Assembly (NCBI RefSeq): GCF_001424705.1
Contig: NZ_LMRA01000004.1
Span: forward strand, 80,387 to 144,386
Length of the DNA stretch: 64,000 nt
Direction of reading: 5' to 3'
Source of the DNA: Methylobacterium sp. Leaf465
GTDB taxonomy: Bacteria > Pseudomonadota > Alphaproteobacteria > Rhizobiales > Beijerinckiaceae
Shown here: in pieces, positions 34,255-43,790 of the stretch
How the letters are laid out: every line of letters starts with the position of its first letter
Numbering within the stretch: the stretch's first letter is position 1
Notes under the pieces: generated by a model
The model's database searches: none
The model's input: only the letters and a program-made list of their open reading frames with translations
Told to the model about the DNA's origin: nothing
Program-made: the position numbers and the translations under genes

Positions 34255-35049
34255 ATGAGCGACGATCCCAAACCCGATTGGCTCGGCGAGCCTGAACACC
34301 CCACCCAGCCCGATCCGACCCGTGCGGCACGCGGCCCCGGCAAGCCCGCCCTGCCGAAACGGTTCTACGGAGAGGCGGGCCTCGCCGCGCACGGCGACGG
34401 CTTCCGGTTGACCCTCGACGGGCGCCCGGCGAACACGCCGGCCCGCAATCCTCTCGCCCTGCCGACGCGCGCCCTCGCGGAGGCCGTGGCGGCCGAATGG
34501 GCGGCGCAGGTCGCGGTCATCGACCCCGCCACCATGCCGCTGACGCGCCTCGCCAACACCGCCATCGACGGGGTCGCGCCGCGCCGCGAGGCCGTGGTGG
34601 ACGACCTCTCGGCCTATGCGGGCACCGACCTGCTGGCCTACCGCGCCGGCGATCCGGAGCGTCTCGTGCGCGCCCAGGCCGAGGCCTGGGACCCGATCCT
34701 CGACTGGGCGCACAGCGATCTCGGCGCCCGCTTCATCCTCGGCGAAGGCGTCATGCACGTCACCCAGCCGGATACCACCGTGGTGGCGCTGCGCCGGGCG
34801 ATCGGCGAAACCGAAGGCCCGTTCCGGTTGGCCGCCCTTCACACGTTGACGACGCTGACCGGATCGCTCGTCCTCGCCCTCGCAGTGCTGCGCGGGCAGG
34901 CCAGTCCGGCCGAAGCCTGGGCGGCGGCCCATGTGGACGAGACCTATCAGGCGAGCGTCTGGGGCCGTGACGCGGAGGCTGAGGCGCGTCACGCCCTTCG
35001 GCAAGCCGAGTTCGAGGCCGCGGCCCGGCTGGCACACTTGAGCCGTTAA
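34255..35049 (+). CDS. ATP12-family F1-ATPase assembly chaperone
   Basis: 264 residues related to mitochondrial Atp12, which holds the F1 alpha subunit during assembly. Conserved core: [39 protein letters not shown], then [44 protein letters not shown] and the C-terminal [32 protein letters not shown]. The N-terminal ~30 residues are polar. Found in alphaproteobacteria as an ancestor of the mitochondrial factor. Soluble, cytosolic. Confidence 0.9.
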   Translation: MSDDPKPDWLGEPEHPTQPDPTRAARGPGKPALPKRFYGEAGLAAHGDGFRLTLDGRPANTPARNPLALPTRALAEAVAAEWAAQVAVIDPATMPLTRLANTAIDGVAPRREAVVDDLSAYAGTDLLAYRAGDPERLVRAQAEAWDPILDWAHSDLGARFILGEGVMHVTQPDTTVVALRRAIGETEGPFRLAALHTLTTLTGSLVLALAVLRGQASPAEAWAAAHVDETYQASVWGRDAEAEARHALRQAEFEAAARLAHLSR

Positions 35050-35165
35050 ATCGATTTTCGCGGAAAGCGCCGCGTGCTAAGGCCGGTTCAAATCGCGACC
35101 GCCAAGGTTACCGCTCAAGTTCGTGCGGGACGCGACCTCATTTCTCCAACCAGGGTCGAGCGCGC

Positions 35166-36698
35166 ATGAAGGACATTCTCGAGAAGCTGGAAGAGCGGCG
35201 CGCCCAGGCCCGCCTCGGCGGCGGCGAGAACCGCGTCGTGGCCCAGCACAAGCGCGGCAAGCTGACCGCGCGCGAGCGCATCGAGCTCCTCCTCGACCAC
35301 GGGTCGTTCGAGGAGTTCGACATGTTCGTCCAGCATCGCTCCACCGATTTCGGCATGGAGAAGCAGAAGATCCCCGGCGACGGCGTGGTCACGGGCTGGG
35401 GCACCATCAACGGACGCACGGTCTTCCTGTTCTCGAAGGACTTCACGGTGTTCGGCGGCTCCCTGTCCGAGGCGCACGCGGCCAAGATCGTCAAGGTCCA
35501 GGACATGGCGCTGAAGATGCGCGCGCCGATCATCGGCATCTTCGATGCCGGTGGGGCCCGCATCCAGGAAGGCGTCGCGGCGCTGGGCGGCTACGGCGAG
35601 GTCTTCCGCCGCAACGTCGCCGCCTCGGGCGTCATCCCGCAGATCTCGGTGATCATGGGCCCCTGCGCGGGCGGCGACGTCTACTCGCCGGCCATGACCG
35701 ACTTCATCTTCATGGTGCGCGACACGAGCTACATGTTCGTGACCGGGCCCGACGTGGTGAAGACGGTCACCAACGAAGTCGTGACGGCCGAGGAGCTCGG
35801 CGGCGCCAAGGTCCACACCACCAAGTCCTCCATCGCCGACGGCTCCTTCGAGAACGACGTCGAGGCGCTCCTGCAGGTCCGCCGTCTCGTCGACTTCCTG
35901 CCCGCCAACAACATCGACGGCGTGCCGGAGATCGAGAGCTTCGACGATCCGCTGCGCCTCGACATGAGCCTCGACACGCTGATCCCGGACAACCCGAACA
36001 AGCCCTACGACATGGGCGAGCTGATCCGGCGCGTGGCCGACGAGGGCGACTTCTTCGAGATCCAGGCGACCTACGCCCGCAACATCATGACGGGCTTCGG
36101 GCGCATCGAGGGCCGCACCGTCGGCTTCGTGGCGAACCAGCCGATGGTGCTGGCCGGCGTGCTCGATTCGGACGCCTCCCGCAAGGCGGCCCGCTTCGTG
36201 CGCTTCTGCGATGCGTTCTCGATCCCGATCGTCACCTTCGTCGACGTGCCGGGCTTCCTGCCGGGCACCGCGCAGGAATACGGCGGCCTGATCAAGCATG
36301 GCGCCAAGCTGCTCTTCGCCTATTCGCAGGCGACGGTGCCCCTGGTGACCATCATCACCCGCAAGGCCTTCGGCGGGGCCTACGACGTGATGGCGTCCAA
36401 GCACGTCGGCGCCGACCTCAACTACGCCTGGCCCACCGCGCAGATCGCCGTGATGGGCGCCAAGGGCGCCGTGGAGATCATCTTCCGCAGCGAGATCGGC
36501 GATGCCGAGAAGATCGCCGAGCGCACCCGCGAGTACGAGGACCGCTTCCTCTCGCCGTTCGTGGCCGCCGAGCGCGGCTACATCGACGAGGTGATCATGC
36601 CCCACTCGACGCGCAAGCGCGTCGCCCGGGCCCTCAGCATGCTGCGCACCAAGGAGATGGAGCAGCCCTGGAAGAAGCACGACAACATCCCGCTCTGA
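35166..36698 (+). CDS. pccB: Propionyl-CoA carboxylase beta (carboxyltransferase) subunit
   Basis: 510-residue biotin-dependent carboxyltransferase that moves CO2 from carboxybiotin to propionyl-CoA, forming (S)-methylmalonyl-CoA. In methylotrophs this is the exit step of the ethylmalonyl-CoA pathway, so it works with mcd in this window. Both crotonase-like halves are clear: N-terminal [26 protein letters not shown] with [22 protein letters not shown]-terminal [52 protein letters not shown] and the [21 protein letters not shown] segment. The biotin-carrying alpha subunit is not nearby. A perfect hairpin follows. Confidence 0.95.
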   Translation: MKDILEKLEERRAQARLGGGENRVVAQHKRGKLTARERIELLLDHGSFEEFDMFVQHRSTDFGMEKQKIPGDGVVTGWGTINGRTVFLFSKDFTVFGGSLSEAHAAKIVKVQDMALKMRAPIIGIFDAGGARIQEGVAALGGYGEVFRRNVAASGVIPQISVIMGPCAGGDVYSPAMTDFIFMVRDTSYMFVTGPDVVKTVTNEVVTAEELGGAKVHTTKSSIADGSFENDVEALLQVRRLVDFLPANNIDGVPEIESFDDPLRLDMSLDTLIPDNPNKPYDMGELIRRVADEGDFFEIQATYARNIMTGFGRIEGRTVGFVANQPMVLAGVLDSDASRKAARFVRFCDAFSIPIVTFVDVPGFLPGTAQEYGGLIKHGAKLLFAYSQATVPLVTIITRKAFGGAYDVMASKHVGADLNYAWPTAQIAVMGAKGAVEIIFRSEIGDAEKIAERTREYEDRFLSPFVAAERGYIDEVIMPHSTRKRVARALSMLRTKEMEQPWKKHDNIPL

Positions 36699-36710
36699 GG
36701 GCGGGGACCA

Positions 36711-36735
36711 CCGGCCCGGCGCCTCGCCGGGCCGG
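36711..36735. terminator. Terminator hairpin after pccB
   Basis: Perfect 11-bp stem CCGGCCCGGCG with its complement and a 3-nt CCT loop, 12 nt after the pccB stop. It has no clear T-run. Confidence 0.7.
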
Positions 36736-36811
36736 CGTCGCGCAACATTCCGGTGGCCTATTCCCGGAAGGCTGCCATGATCCCCCAACCACAATCGGAA
36801 GGAGACAGGTC

Positions 36812-36940
36812 ATGGCGACGGAACAGAAGCGCGGAAGTCGCGAGGCGAAGAAGCCCAAGAAGCCCGTGACGAAGACGATCGCGGCGGCGCCCTCGACCAA
36901 GGGCACGGTGGTCGCGGCACCGAAGGCCGGCAAGAAGTAG
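36812..36940 (+). CDS. Very small basic Lys/Ala-rich protein
   Basis: 42 residues: MATEQKRGSREAKKPKKPVTK, then Ala/Pro/Thr/Lys-rich to the C-terminus KAGKK. A strong ribosome site (GGAAGGAG) lies 7 nt before the ATG. It resembles short basic proteins found across methylobacteria (KK-PKKP tails), but the function is unknown; nucleic-acid binding or a stress role is only a guess. It stands alone after the pccB terminator. Confidence 0.6.
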   Translation: MATEQKRGSREAKKPKKPVTKTIAAAPSTKGTVVAAPKAGKK

Positions 36941-36995
36941 GCCCGCAGGGCACCGGTGCGGGCCCGAGCCCGCGCCGGGGTGTCCCCGAGACGCG

Positions 36996-37949
36996 TCAGC
37001 CCTGGATGAGCCCGGGTCCCTGAACGGTCTTGCCCGCCGGATCGGACGCGCTTCCGAGATTCAACAGGACGATCTCCGGGGGGACCCCCAGGCGCACCGG
37101 AATGCGGCTCACGCCGAACCCCCCCGAGATGATCATCTGGCGGCCTTTCCGGACCACATGGCCGTAGGCGAAATCGTTGTTGCCGTGGATCGCCGCAATG
37201 GCCGGCGAATAGCCGAAGAGGCGAACCTGACCGCCATGGGTGTGGCCCGCGAGGGTCAGGGACACGCGGTCCGGCACGTCGAGGAACAGGTCCGGCTCGT
37301 GGATCATCAGAAGGACGGGCGCGGAGTCGGTGATCTTCGCGAGCGTGCCCGGCAGGTCGTCGCGCCCGCCCTCGTCATCTTCCAAGAGGAACGGAATCTG
37401 GTCGCCGACGCCCGCGATCCAGAACGGCTTGCCGTCCTTCACGAGACGCAGGGCGTCGTTCTCCATGACGGGAATCCCGACATTCTCCAGCGCCCGCTGC
37501 GCTTCCACGGGCCCGTCGCGGCGCGCCTGCGCCTGCTTGTCGTCCCACCAATCGTGGTTGCCGAGGATCGAGTAGACCCCGAGCGGGGCGCGGAGCGCCG
37601 ACACCACCCGGGCGAATTCCGGCAGCGGGATCTTTCGGTAGGTGACGCTCGGTCCGGCCGGGTAGTCCCCCAGCATCAGGATGAGATCGGGCTTCAGCGC
37701 GTTCGTGGTGTCGACGATCTCGGCGATCCGGTCGAGGGGCATGAACGGCTCGCCGACATGGAAGTCGGCCAGCACGGCCACGCGCAGCGACAGGCCGGGT
37801 GTCCAGTTCGGAAGGACGGGGGCGTAAGGCGTGACCACGAGACGGTAGAGCGGCTCGATGCCGAAGGCGTAGACACCCGTCGACCCGACGACACCCGCAC
37901 TCGCCCCGAGCCCGGTCAGGAACTGCCGGCGGCTCGGCAGGATCAGCAT
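36996..37949 (-). CDS. Calcineurin-like metallophosphoesterase, Tat-exported
   Basis: 317 residues. The N-terminus has a twin-arginine motif (SRRQFLTG) with a hydrophobic stretch, so export of the folded, metal-loaded enzyme is likely. The phosphoesterase metal ligands are present: VLADFHVGE (D-x-H), ILMLGDYPAG (GD), ILGNHDWWDD (GNHD), LMIHEPD (H), LTLAGHTHGGQV (GHTHGG). This pattern is the YkuE/YaeI-type group that often acts on lipid or envelope phosphoesters. The start at 37949 places the twin arginine near residue 8; an upstream ATG (38000) adds 17 residues. Confidence 0.88.
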   Translation of the reverse strand: MLILPSRRQFLTGLGASAGVVGSTGVYAFGIEPLYRLVVTPYAPVLPNWTPGLSLRVAVLADFHVGEPFMPLDRIAEIVDTTNALKPDLILMLGDYPAGPSVTYRKIPLPEFARVVSALRAPLGVYSILGNHDWWDDKQAQARRDGPVEAQRALENVGIPVMENDALRLVKDGKPFWIAGVGDQIPFLLEDDEGGRDDLPGTLAKITDSAPVLLMIHEPDLFLDVPDRVSLTLAGHTHGGQVRLFGYSPAIAAIHGNNDFAYGHVVRKGRQMIISGGFGVSRIPVRLGVPPEIVLLNLGSASDPAGKTVQGPGLIQG

Positions 37950-38117
37950 GGTCAGGCTCCTCGGTCGCGCGAAGGACGCGGCGCGTCCCTCTCGCCACAA
38001 AAGATGACGAAAGCGAGGAGCGTGCCGCGCTCAGCGTGACGGTTAAGCCCGAGGCGTTGAGGAAGGACTACCGCAGGGGTGGACTCGCGCCCCTCGACGC
38101 AACCCACCGTCGAGACG
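37950..38117. other. Intergenic region upstream of the phosphoesterase gene
   Basis: No gene, hairpin or promoter motif stands out. Confidence 0.4.
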
Positions 38118-38333
38118 TCAGGACAGTGGCGTGTCCTCGTGCTCGAAGCGGGAGGAGCGGGTGCCGCTCAGGAGCCCCGTCCGGGCCGACTTCTGCGCCT
38201 TGGACACGGCCTGTACGGCCGCTGCCAGGGCCGGAAGTGCGACGGGCCGGAACGTCTCAGCCTGATGATCGACGATGATGGTGGAGCGGTCGGAACGTCG
38301 AGCGGTGCCTGAAGTCTGTGAGCGCGGGTGCAT
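38118..38333 (-). CDS. Possible small hypothetical protein
   Basis: 71-residue frame with normal amino-acid composition and strongly G/C third positions over its central and C-terminal part (STIIVDHQAETFRPVALPAL, then AAAVQAVSKAQKSARTGLL). I do not recognise a family. No convincing ribosome site precedes the ATG, so an unusual start or a decayed 5' end is possible. It is flanked by more than 250 bp of non-coding DNA on its upstream side. Confidence 0.4.
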   Translation of the reverse strand: MHPRSQTSGTARRSDRSTIIVDHQAETFRPVALPALAAAVQAVSKAQKSARTGLLSGTRSSRFEHEDTPLS

Positions 38334-38583
38334 GTAACGGGTGTCCTGTTGTGCTCGACAGGCTCTGTCAGGTTCTTGTGCCTAATCTTGAGCCATGAAC
38401 GTCTCGCGGGCACCGTTTGGTTTCACCCGGACGCCGATCGAGCGACGTGACAACCATAGAGCCGCCGCCAACCTGAATGAAAGCTTAAGGCTCTCACGAT
38501 CCCTTGACCAAAGCCCAAATCGACCGCGCGTCCCATCTCGAGAACACTTAAGCAGGGCCGCGCTTGCAGCGCAAAAGACATCA
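38334..38583. other. Intergenic region
   Basis: Lower-GC stretch; apart from the hairpin immediately following it at 38584 I see no gene, RNA or repeat. Confidence 0.4.
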
Positions 38584-38612
38584 TGCACTGCGAAGAATAC
38601 CTTCGCGGTGCA
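38584..38612 (-). terminator. Terminator hairpin after the aminotransferase gene
   Basis: A 12-bp stem with one G-U pair (TGCACTGCGAAG at 38584-38595 with 38601-38612) and a 5-nt loop, 11 bp beyond the aminotransferase stop. On the minus strand a TCTTTTG follows shortly after. Confidence 0.65.
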
Positions 38613-38622
38613 ATCTTGCTGG

Positions 38623-40020
38623 TCAAGCCACGGGACGCGGAGCGGCTTCGAGCTTCTGCTCCGCGATCCAGGCCGAAGTCCGGTCGAGGGCTCGCGTCAG
38701 GCGGTCGAACAGGGTGTCGATCTCGGAGGGCGCGATCACCAGGGGCGGGCAAACCGCGACGCGGTCCCCGGCGAGGAACCGCACGATCAGCCCTTCGGCC
38801 TGGGCGAAGGCGACCACCCGCGCCGCCACGCCGGCCTTCGGCTCGTATTGCCGGCGGGACGCCTTGTCCGCCACGAGCTCGATGCCGCCGATGAGCCCGA
38901 TGCCGCGGGCCTCCCCGACGAGGGGGTGATCGCCCAGCGCCGCCAAACGCGCCTGGAACTGCGGCGCCTTCTCGGCGACCCCCTCGACGATGCGGTCGCG
39001 CTTGTAGATCGCGATGGTCTTGAGGGCGACGGCGCAGGCGACGGGGTGCCCCGAATAGGTGGTGCCGTGTCCGAAGGTCCCGAGCTTGGCGCTCTGCTGC
39101 ACCATCAGACGGTAGAGCGGCTCATCGACGGAGATGCCGCCGAGCGGCAGGTAGCCGGAGGTGAGCGCCTTGGCGAAGGACAGGCTGTCGGGCCGCATCC
39201 CCATCGCCTCGGATCCGAACCAGGTCCCGAGCCGCCCGAAACCGCAGATCACCTCGTCGGCGATGAAGCGCACGTCGTGCCGGTCGAGCACGGCCTGGAT
39301 CTTGGCGTAATAGCCCACGGGCGGGAGGATGGCCCCGCCGGCGCCGAGCACCGGCTCGGCCACGAAGGCCGCGACGGTCTCGGGGCCCTCGCGGAGGATC
39401 ACCGCCTCCAGCTCGGCGGCGAGGCGGGTGGTGAAGGCCTCTTCGCTCTCCCCCTCCTGCCCGAAGCGATAATGGTGCGGGCAGCCCACATGCAGGAAAC
39501 CCGGCAGCGGCAGGTCCCAGTCGGCATGGTTGGCGGGCAGGCCCGTCATCGAGGCCGTGGCCACCGTGACCCCGTGGTAGCCCTTGATGTGCGAGAGGAT
39601 CTTCTTCTTGCGGGGTCGGCCCAGCGCATTGTTCATGTACCAGGTCAGCTTGACCTGCGTGTCGTTGGCTTCCGAACCCGACGAGGTGAAGAAGATCTTC
39701 GAGGTCGGAACCGGCATGAGCTCCTTCAAGGTCTCGGCCAATTCGATCGCCGGGTCGTGGCTCCGCCCCGAAAAGAGGTGCGTGAAGGGCAAGCGCGCCA
39801 TCTGCTCGCTGGCCGCCTCCACCAATTCCTCGTTGGAATAGCCCAGCGCCGTGCACCACAGGCCGGCCATGCCCTCGAGATAGGGTCGGCCGTCGCTGTC
39901 GTAGACCCACACGCCGTGGCCGCGCTCGATGACGAGCGGCCCCGTTTCGCGAAAGGTCTCCAGGTTGGTGTAGGGATGGATCAGGGTTTCGACGTCGCGG
40001 GTCGCGAGGTTCGAGAGCAT
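38623..40020 (-). CDS. Class III PLP-dependent aminotransferase
   Basis: 465-residue fold-type I aminotransferase of the omega-amino-acid:pyruvate/beta-alanine group. Motifs: YLEGMAGLWCTALGYSNEELVEAA, IFFTSSGSEANDTQVKLTWYMNNALGRPRKKKILSHIKGYHGVTVAT, the PLP aspartate in FIADEVICGFGRLGTWFGSE, and the Schiff-base lysine in LSFAKALTSGYLPLGG. The extended ORF reaches back to 40701 through the divergent gene, but the family start is MLSNLATRD at 40020 (an ATG at 40053 would add 11 residues). The substrate is probably a terminal amine or omega-amino acid. It is divergent from the cysteine-cluster gene. Confidence 0.9.
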   Translation of the reverse strand: MLSNLATRDVETLIHPYTNLETFRETGPLVIERGHGVWVYDSDGRPYLEGMAGLWCTALGYSNEELVEAASEQMARLPFTHLFSGRSHDPAIELAETLKELMPVPTSKIFFTSSGSEANDTQVKLTWYMNNALGRPRKKKILSHIKGYHGVTVATASMTGLPANHADWDLPLPGFLHVGCPHHYRFGQEGESEEAFTTRLAAELEAVILREGPETVAAFVAEPVLGAGGAILPPVGYYAKIQAVLDRHDVRFIADEVICGFGRLGTWFGSEAMGMRPDSLSFAKALTSGYLPLGGISVDEPLYRLMVQQSAKLGTFGHGTTYSGHPVACAVALKTIAIYKRDRIVEGVAEKAPQFQARLAALGDHPLVGEARGIGLIGGIELVADKASRRQYEPKAGVAARVVAFAQAEGLIVRFLAGDRVAVCPPLVIAPSEIDTLFDRLTRALDRTSAWIAEQKLEAAPRPVA

Positions 40021-40122
40021 AGTTTTGCCTGACGGTTGGCCGATGGCCGACATGGGTGCGAGACTGTAACGAGGGGCGCCCGCCGTAGAAACCCGCGCGA
40101 CGTCGCAACCGGACCCGAACCC

Positions 40123-40662
40123 ATGCTCGACCCCGCCACCATCGTGGCTCAACCCGCCCCCGGCCGCGCCTGCGGAACCTGCACCCTCTGCTGCAAGGTC
40201 TACGACGTCCCGGCGGTGGAGTCCGTTGCCGGGCAATGGTGCCGGCACACCCGGCAGGGGCGGGGCTGCGCCATCCACGCCACCCGGCCCGATCATTGCC
40301 GCGCCTTTCACTGCCTCTGGATGACCGAAGGCTGGATGGGCCCGGAATGGAAGCCCGAGCGCGCCAAGATGGTGCTGAGCCTCGATCCGATCTCGCGCCA
40401 CATGAACGTGCAGGTCGATCCGGGCCAGCCGAATGCCTGGCGGCGCGAGCCCTATTACGGCCAGCTCAAACGCTGGGCGGTGTCGTCGCTGGCCCAGAAG
40501 CGCCACGTCCTCGTCCATCTCAACAGGACCACCACCGTGGTGCTGCCCGACCGCGACGTGGCCCTCGGCGTCTTCGAGCCCGGCGACCGCATGGTGGCGC
40601 GCGAGCGTATGACCCCGCAGGGGGTCGTGATCGAGGTCGAGAAGGTCCGCGATGCGGCCTGA
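40123..40662 (+). CDS. Cysteine-cluster protein, YkgJ-like
   Basis: 179 residues. The N-terminal cysteines are arranged as in YkgJ/zinc-or-iron-chelating proteins: GRACGTCTLCCKVYDVP, then AGQWCRHTRQGRGCAIHATRPDHCRAFHCLWM. The C-terminal half is a soluble beta-rich region with no known motif. The ATG at 40123 is preferred to the in-frame 40036 start, which adds an Arg-rich leader. The stop overlaps the next start by 11 bp, so translational coupling with the HAD phosphatase is likely. Confidence 0.78.
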   Translation: MLDPATIVAQPAPGRACGTCTLCCKVYDVPAVESVAGQWCRHTRQGRGCAIHATRPDHCRAFHCLWMTEGWMGPEWKPERAKMVLSLDPISRHMNVQVDPGQPNAWRREPYYGQLKRWAVSSLAQKRHVLVHLNRTTTVVLPDRDVALGVFEPGDRMVARERMTPQGVVIEVEKVRDAA

Positions 40663-41380
40663 GATTCTCGGGACCACGATCCGCGGGATCCTGTTCGACA
40701 AGGACGGGACCCTCGTCGATTTCGACCGGACCTGGGGGCCGGCCGCCTATTCGGTGATGTCAGACCTGTCGGGCGGCGACCGGTCACGGCTGGATGCGCT
40801 CATGCGGGTGAGCCACTACGACGAGGTCGGCCAGCGCTTCGCGCCGACCTCGCCGCTCATCGCCGGCTCCTCGGCCGGCTACGGCCCCCTCTGGGCCGAG
40901 GTCCTGGACCGGCCCGCCGGCCCGGCGCTCTATGGCGAGATGGACGCGTTGTTCCGCGCGGCCGGCCTCGCGGCGCTGACGCCGATCGGGGCACCGTCGG
41001 ACCTCGCCGCATGCCTCGTGGCCGGCGGCTTCACCCTCGGGATCGCCACCAACGACGCCGAGGCTTCGGCGCGGGCCCAATGCGCCGCCCTCGGCCTCGC
41101 ATCGCACTGCGCCTTCGTGGTGGGCTATGATTCCGGTCACGGCGCCAAGCCGATGCCCGGAATGGTCACGGCCTTCGCCGACCATCTCGGGGTGCCGGCG
41201 AAGCGGATCGCCATGGTGGGGGATTCCCCCTACGACCTCGTCGCGGCCCGCGCGGCCGGGGCGATCGCGATCGCGGTGCTCAGCGGCCCGCTGGGTGCCG
41301 CCGCCCGGGACGAGCTGGAACCCCTCGCCGACTACATCCTCGACTCGGCTGCGGATTTGCCGGCGCTGCTCGGGCTCTAG
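40652..41380 (+). CDS. HAD-family phosphatase (phosphoglycolate-phosphatase-like)
   Basis: 242 residues. Motif I LFDKDGTLVDFDRTWG (Lys between the aspartates, as in PGPase-like enzymes), motif II LGIATNDAEAS, motif III Lys in GAKPMPGMV, motif IV AMVGDSPYDLVAARAAG. A helical cap lies between motifs I and II. It is translationally coupled to the cysteine-cluster gene. The stop codon overlaps, on the other strand, the stop of the marR gene. The substrate is unknown. Confidence 0.88.
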   Translation: MRPEILGTTIRGILFDKDGTLVDFDRTWGPAAYSVMSDLSGGDRSRLDALMRVSHYDEVGQRFAPTSPLIAGSSAGYGPLWAEVLDRPAGPALYGEMDALFRAAGLAALTPIGAPSDLAACLVAGGFTLGIATNDAEASARAQCAALGLASHCAFVVGYDSGHGAKPMPGMVTAFADHLGVPAKRIAMVGDSPYDLVAARAAGAIAIAVLSGPLGAAARDELEPLADYILDSAADLPALLGL

Positions 41381-41859
41381 CCCGCTTCGCCGGTGCCCGG
41401 CTGCTCACGGGCCAGATCGCGCCACTTCAGCACGAGGCGCTCGAAATCCGCGATGTCCTGGGCCGGCAACTGCCCCAGGGTGCGGGCGACGTACGCCTTC
41501 TGCGCGACGATGCCGCGCGTGGCGAGGTCCGCTCCGGCGGAGGTGAGATAGAGCGCGTGCGAGCGCCGGTCGCCCGGGATCGGACGACGCTCGACGAGGC
41601 CGGCTTCGACGAGACGATCGATCAGCCCGGAGACGTTGCCCTTGGTGACGTAGAGCCGCGCCGCGAGGTCCTGCTGCGTCATGCCCTCGCGCTCGGTGAG
41701 GGTGGAGAGGGCATCGAATTGTGGGATGGACAATCCCAATCCGCGCAATTCCCCGGCCATCGCGGCGGTCACCCGACGGTTGAGGCGGATGAAGCGAAAC
41801 CAGACCCGCAGAGGATCGGCAGCCTCGGCGGGGGTCGGAGCGGGTGGGGGCGCGGGCAT
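41377..41859 (-). CDS. MarR-family transcriptional regulator
   Basis: 160-residue winged-helix dimer: LRVWFRFIRLNRRVTAAMAGELRGLGLSIPQFDALSTLTEREGMTQQDLAARLYVTKGNVSGLIDRLVEAGLVERRPIPGDRRS, wing and C-terminal dimerisation helix. The ATG at 41859 starts in a Pro/Ala leader; the in-frame ATG at 41958 adds an Arg-rich stretch. It is divergent from the DUF1499 gene across 140 bp, so that gene and itself are the obvious candidate targets. No ligand can be predicted. Confidence 0.85.
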   Translation of the reverse strand: MPAPPPAPTPAEAADPLRVWFRFIRLNRRVTAAMAGELRGLGLSIPQFDALSTLTEREGMTQQDLAARLYVTKGNVSGLIDRLVEAGLVERRPIPGDRRSHALYLTSAGADLATRGIVAQKAYVARTLGQLPAQDIADFERLVLKWRDLAREQPGTGEAG

Positions 41860-41999
41860 CGTCGGGCGGCTATAGCAGACACGGCGCCACTCCCGGAAGC
41901 TTCGCGACACACAGCCCGGGTGGCGCCGGGGAGCGCGGACCGGTAAAGCTCCAGGCATACGGCCCCGCGGATCGTCCGGACAGCGAATCTCGTCACAGC

Positions 42000-42779
42000 A
42001 TGCGTCGTCTGCCCTACGAAGATCCCATCACCCGCGCCGGCCCGGTCTCGCGGACCGTTGCGGTGCTGGCCCTCCTCGTCAGCCTCTTCGCCCTGGTCCT
42101 GGTGCGCGATCCGCGCGCCGAGGCGGGCCCCGCCCTGGCGACCCTCGGCGCCGGTCTCGTTCTGGCGGGGGTCGCGGTGTTCCTGGCCCTCGTCGCCTTC
42201 GTCCGGGTCTGGCGCGAAGGCGCGCGGGGCCTCGGGGCGGCCCTGGCGGGCCTGTTCCTGGCCGGCCTCGTCCTGGCCTATCCGGCCTACGCGGCCCTGC
42301 GCGCCCTGAGGCTGCCGGCGCTCGCGGACGTGACCACCGACACCGACAATCCCCCGGCCTTCTCGCGCTCCCGCACCGCCTTCGCTGCCCGCGAGGGTCG
42401 CTATCCGCCCGATCCAGGCCCCGCCGCCCGCGCCGCGCAACGCGCGGCCTATCCGCAGATCGCGCCGCTGACCCTCGACCTCGATGCCGACGAGGCCTTC
42501 GAGCTCGCACGCAAGGCGGCCGTGAACCGCCGTTGGCAGATCGTCGAGGCGATCCGCCCCGGCGGACGTATCGGGAACGGCCGCATCGAGGCGGTGTCGC
42601 GCGGTCCCATCCTCAACCTCGCCGATGACGTCACCGTGCGGGTCCACCCGCGGGCGGACGGGGCCCGCATCGACGTCCGCTCCGCTTCGCGTCTCGGCAC
42701 GCGGGACTTCGGCAGCAACGCCGACCGCATCCGCGCCTATCTCGACGAAGTCGCCAATCTCGCCATCGCGGTGAAGTGA
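42000..42779 (+). CDS. DUF1499 membrane protein
   Basis: 259 residues. Three N-terminal membrane helices (TVAVLALLVSLFALVLV, ALATLGAGLVLAGVAVFLALVAFV and LGAALAGLFLAGLVLAYPAYAAL) are followed by a soluble DUF1499 domain (VTTDTDNPPAFSRSRTAF, FELARKAAVNRRWQIVEAI, DDVTVRVHPRADGARIDVRSASRLGTRDFGSNADRIRAYL). The family is common in alphaproteobacteria and of unknown function. The start at 42000 is directly before the first basic residues. It is divergent from marR. Confidence 0.85.
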   Translation: MRRLPYEDPITRAGPVSRTVAVLALLVSLFALVLVRDPRAEAGPALATLGAGLVLAGVAVFLALVAFVRVWREGARGLGAALAGLFLAGLVLAYPAYAALRALRLPALADVTTDTDNPPAFSRSRTAFAAREGRYPPDPGPAARAAQRAAYPQIAPLTLDLDADEAFELARKAAVNRRWQIVEAIRPGGRIGNGRIEAVSRGPILNLADDVTVRVHPRADGARIDVRSASRLGTRDFGSNADRIRAYLDEVANLAIAVK

Positions 42780-42786
42780 ACGGGCG

Positions 42787-43704
42787 TCAGACCGGTGCGT
42801 AGCGGCTGTCGAGCCGGGCAGGGCCGTCGCTCCGCACGACCCCGCGCTCGACCAGATCCTCGAGGTGGGCGAAGACCGACAGGGCGGCCGCGCCGCGCAG
42901 GGCAGGGTTCAGGCCCTGGTAGATCGCCGCGACGATGGCGCGGATATCCCGGTCGCCCGCCTCCAGGCGCCCGCGGATCGCGCTCTCACGCTGACGGCGA
43001 TGGGTGGCGAGACCGCGCACGAAGCGGCGCGGGTCGCGGACCGGTCCGCCATGGCCGGGCCAGTAGATCGTCTCGTCACGGTCCCGCAGAGCCTCGAGGG
43101 ACTCCATGTAGGCGCGCATCGCGCCATCGGGGGGCGCCACGATGGTGGTCGACCACGCCATGACGTGGTCGCCCGAGAACAGGGCCGCTTCCTCCCGCAG
43201 GGCGAAGGCGAGGTGGTTCATGGTGTGGCCCGGGGTCTCCACGGCCTCGAGGGTCCAGCCTGGCCCCGCGACGGTGTCGCCCATCCGCAATTGCCGGTCG
43301 GGGACGTGGTCCCGGTCGGCGCTGGCATCGAGATGGGGGATCTCGCCCGCGCCGAGCGTGCGCGCCGCCCGGTGCGGACCGCAGCCGAGGATCGGCGCGC
43401 CCGTATGCGCCTGGAGCAGCCGGGCTCCCGGCGAGTGATCCCGGTGGGTATGGGTGACCAGGATGGCCGTCACGGGGGCCCCGGCGCAGGCCGCGACGAG
43501 CGCCGCGATGTGCCCCTCGTCCGCCGGGCCTGGATCGACGATCGCGACGGCCTCGTCGCCGACGAGGTAGCTGCAGGTGCCGGTCGCCGTGAACGGTCCG
43601 CCGTTCGGTGCGATCCGCCGCCGGACCAGGGCGGAGAGCCGGACCGTCTCGCCGCTGGGAGGCGGCGATCCGTCGAGGTCGGGATCGGACTGCGTCTCGC
43701 TCAT
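42787..43704 (-). CDS. Metallo-beta-lactamase-fold hydrolase (LACTB2-like)
   Basis: 305 residues. The metal site is intact: ILVTHTHRDHSPGARLL (HxHxDH), ETPGHTMNHLAF, ALFSGDHVMAWSTTIVAPPDG, and IYWPGHGGPV. The C-terminal ~70 residues form a helical extension (RQRESAIRGRLEAGDRDIRAIVAAIYQGLNPALRGAAALSVFAHLEDLVERG) typical of the LACTB2/winged-helix group. The start at 43704 begins MSETQSDPD; the ORF's long 5' extension overlaps the next gene. Probably a thioester or nuclease-type hydrolase; the substrate is unknown. Confidence 0.86.
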   Translation of the reverse strand: MSETQSDPDLDGSPPPSGETVRLSALVRRRIAPNGGPFTATGTCSYLVGDEAVAIVDPGPADEGHIAALVAACAGAPVTAILVTHTHRDHSPGARLLQAHTGAPILGCGPHRAARTLGAGEIPHLDASADRDHVPDRQLRMGDTVAGPGWTLEAVETPGHTMNHLAFALREEAALFSGDHVMAWSTTIVAPPDGAMRAYMESLEALRDRDETIYWPGHGGPVRDPRRFVRGLATHRRQRESAIRGRLEAGDRDIRAIVAAIYQGLNPALRGAAALSVFAHLEDLVERGVVRSDGPARLDSRYAPV

Positions 43705-43790
43705 AGCGGCTCCTGAGCGGGTGGGATCGAACCGGCCCCTCCGCCGCCATCGGCCGAGGGACGACGCGCGGCACGCGACCGGCCGCCGAT

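Noticed and set aside
40021..40701. In-frame 5' extension of the class III aminotransferase, giving a 692-residue frame
   Set aside because: The extension is antisense to the cysteine-cluster gene, and the family start MLSNLATRD is at 40020.
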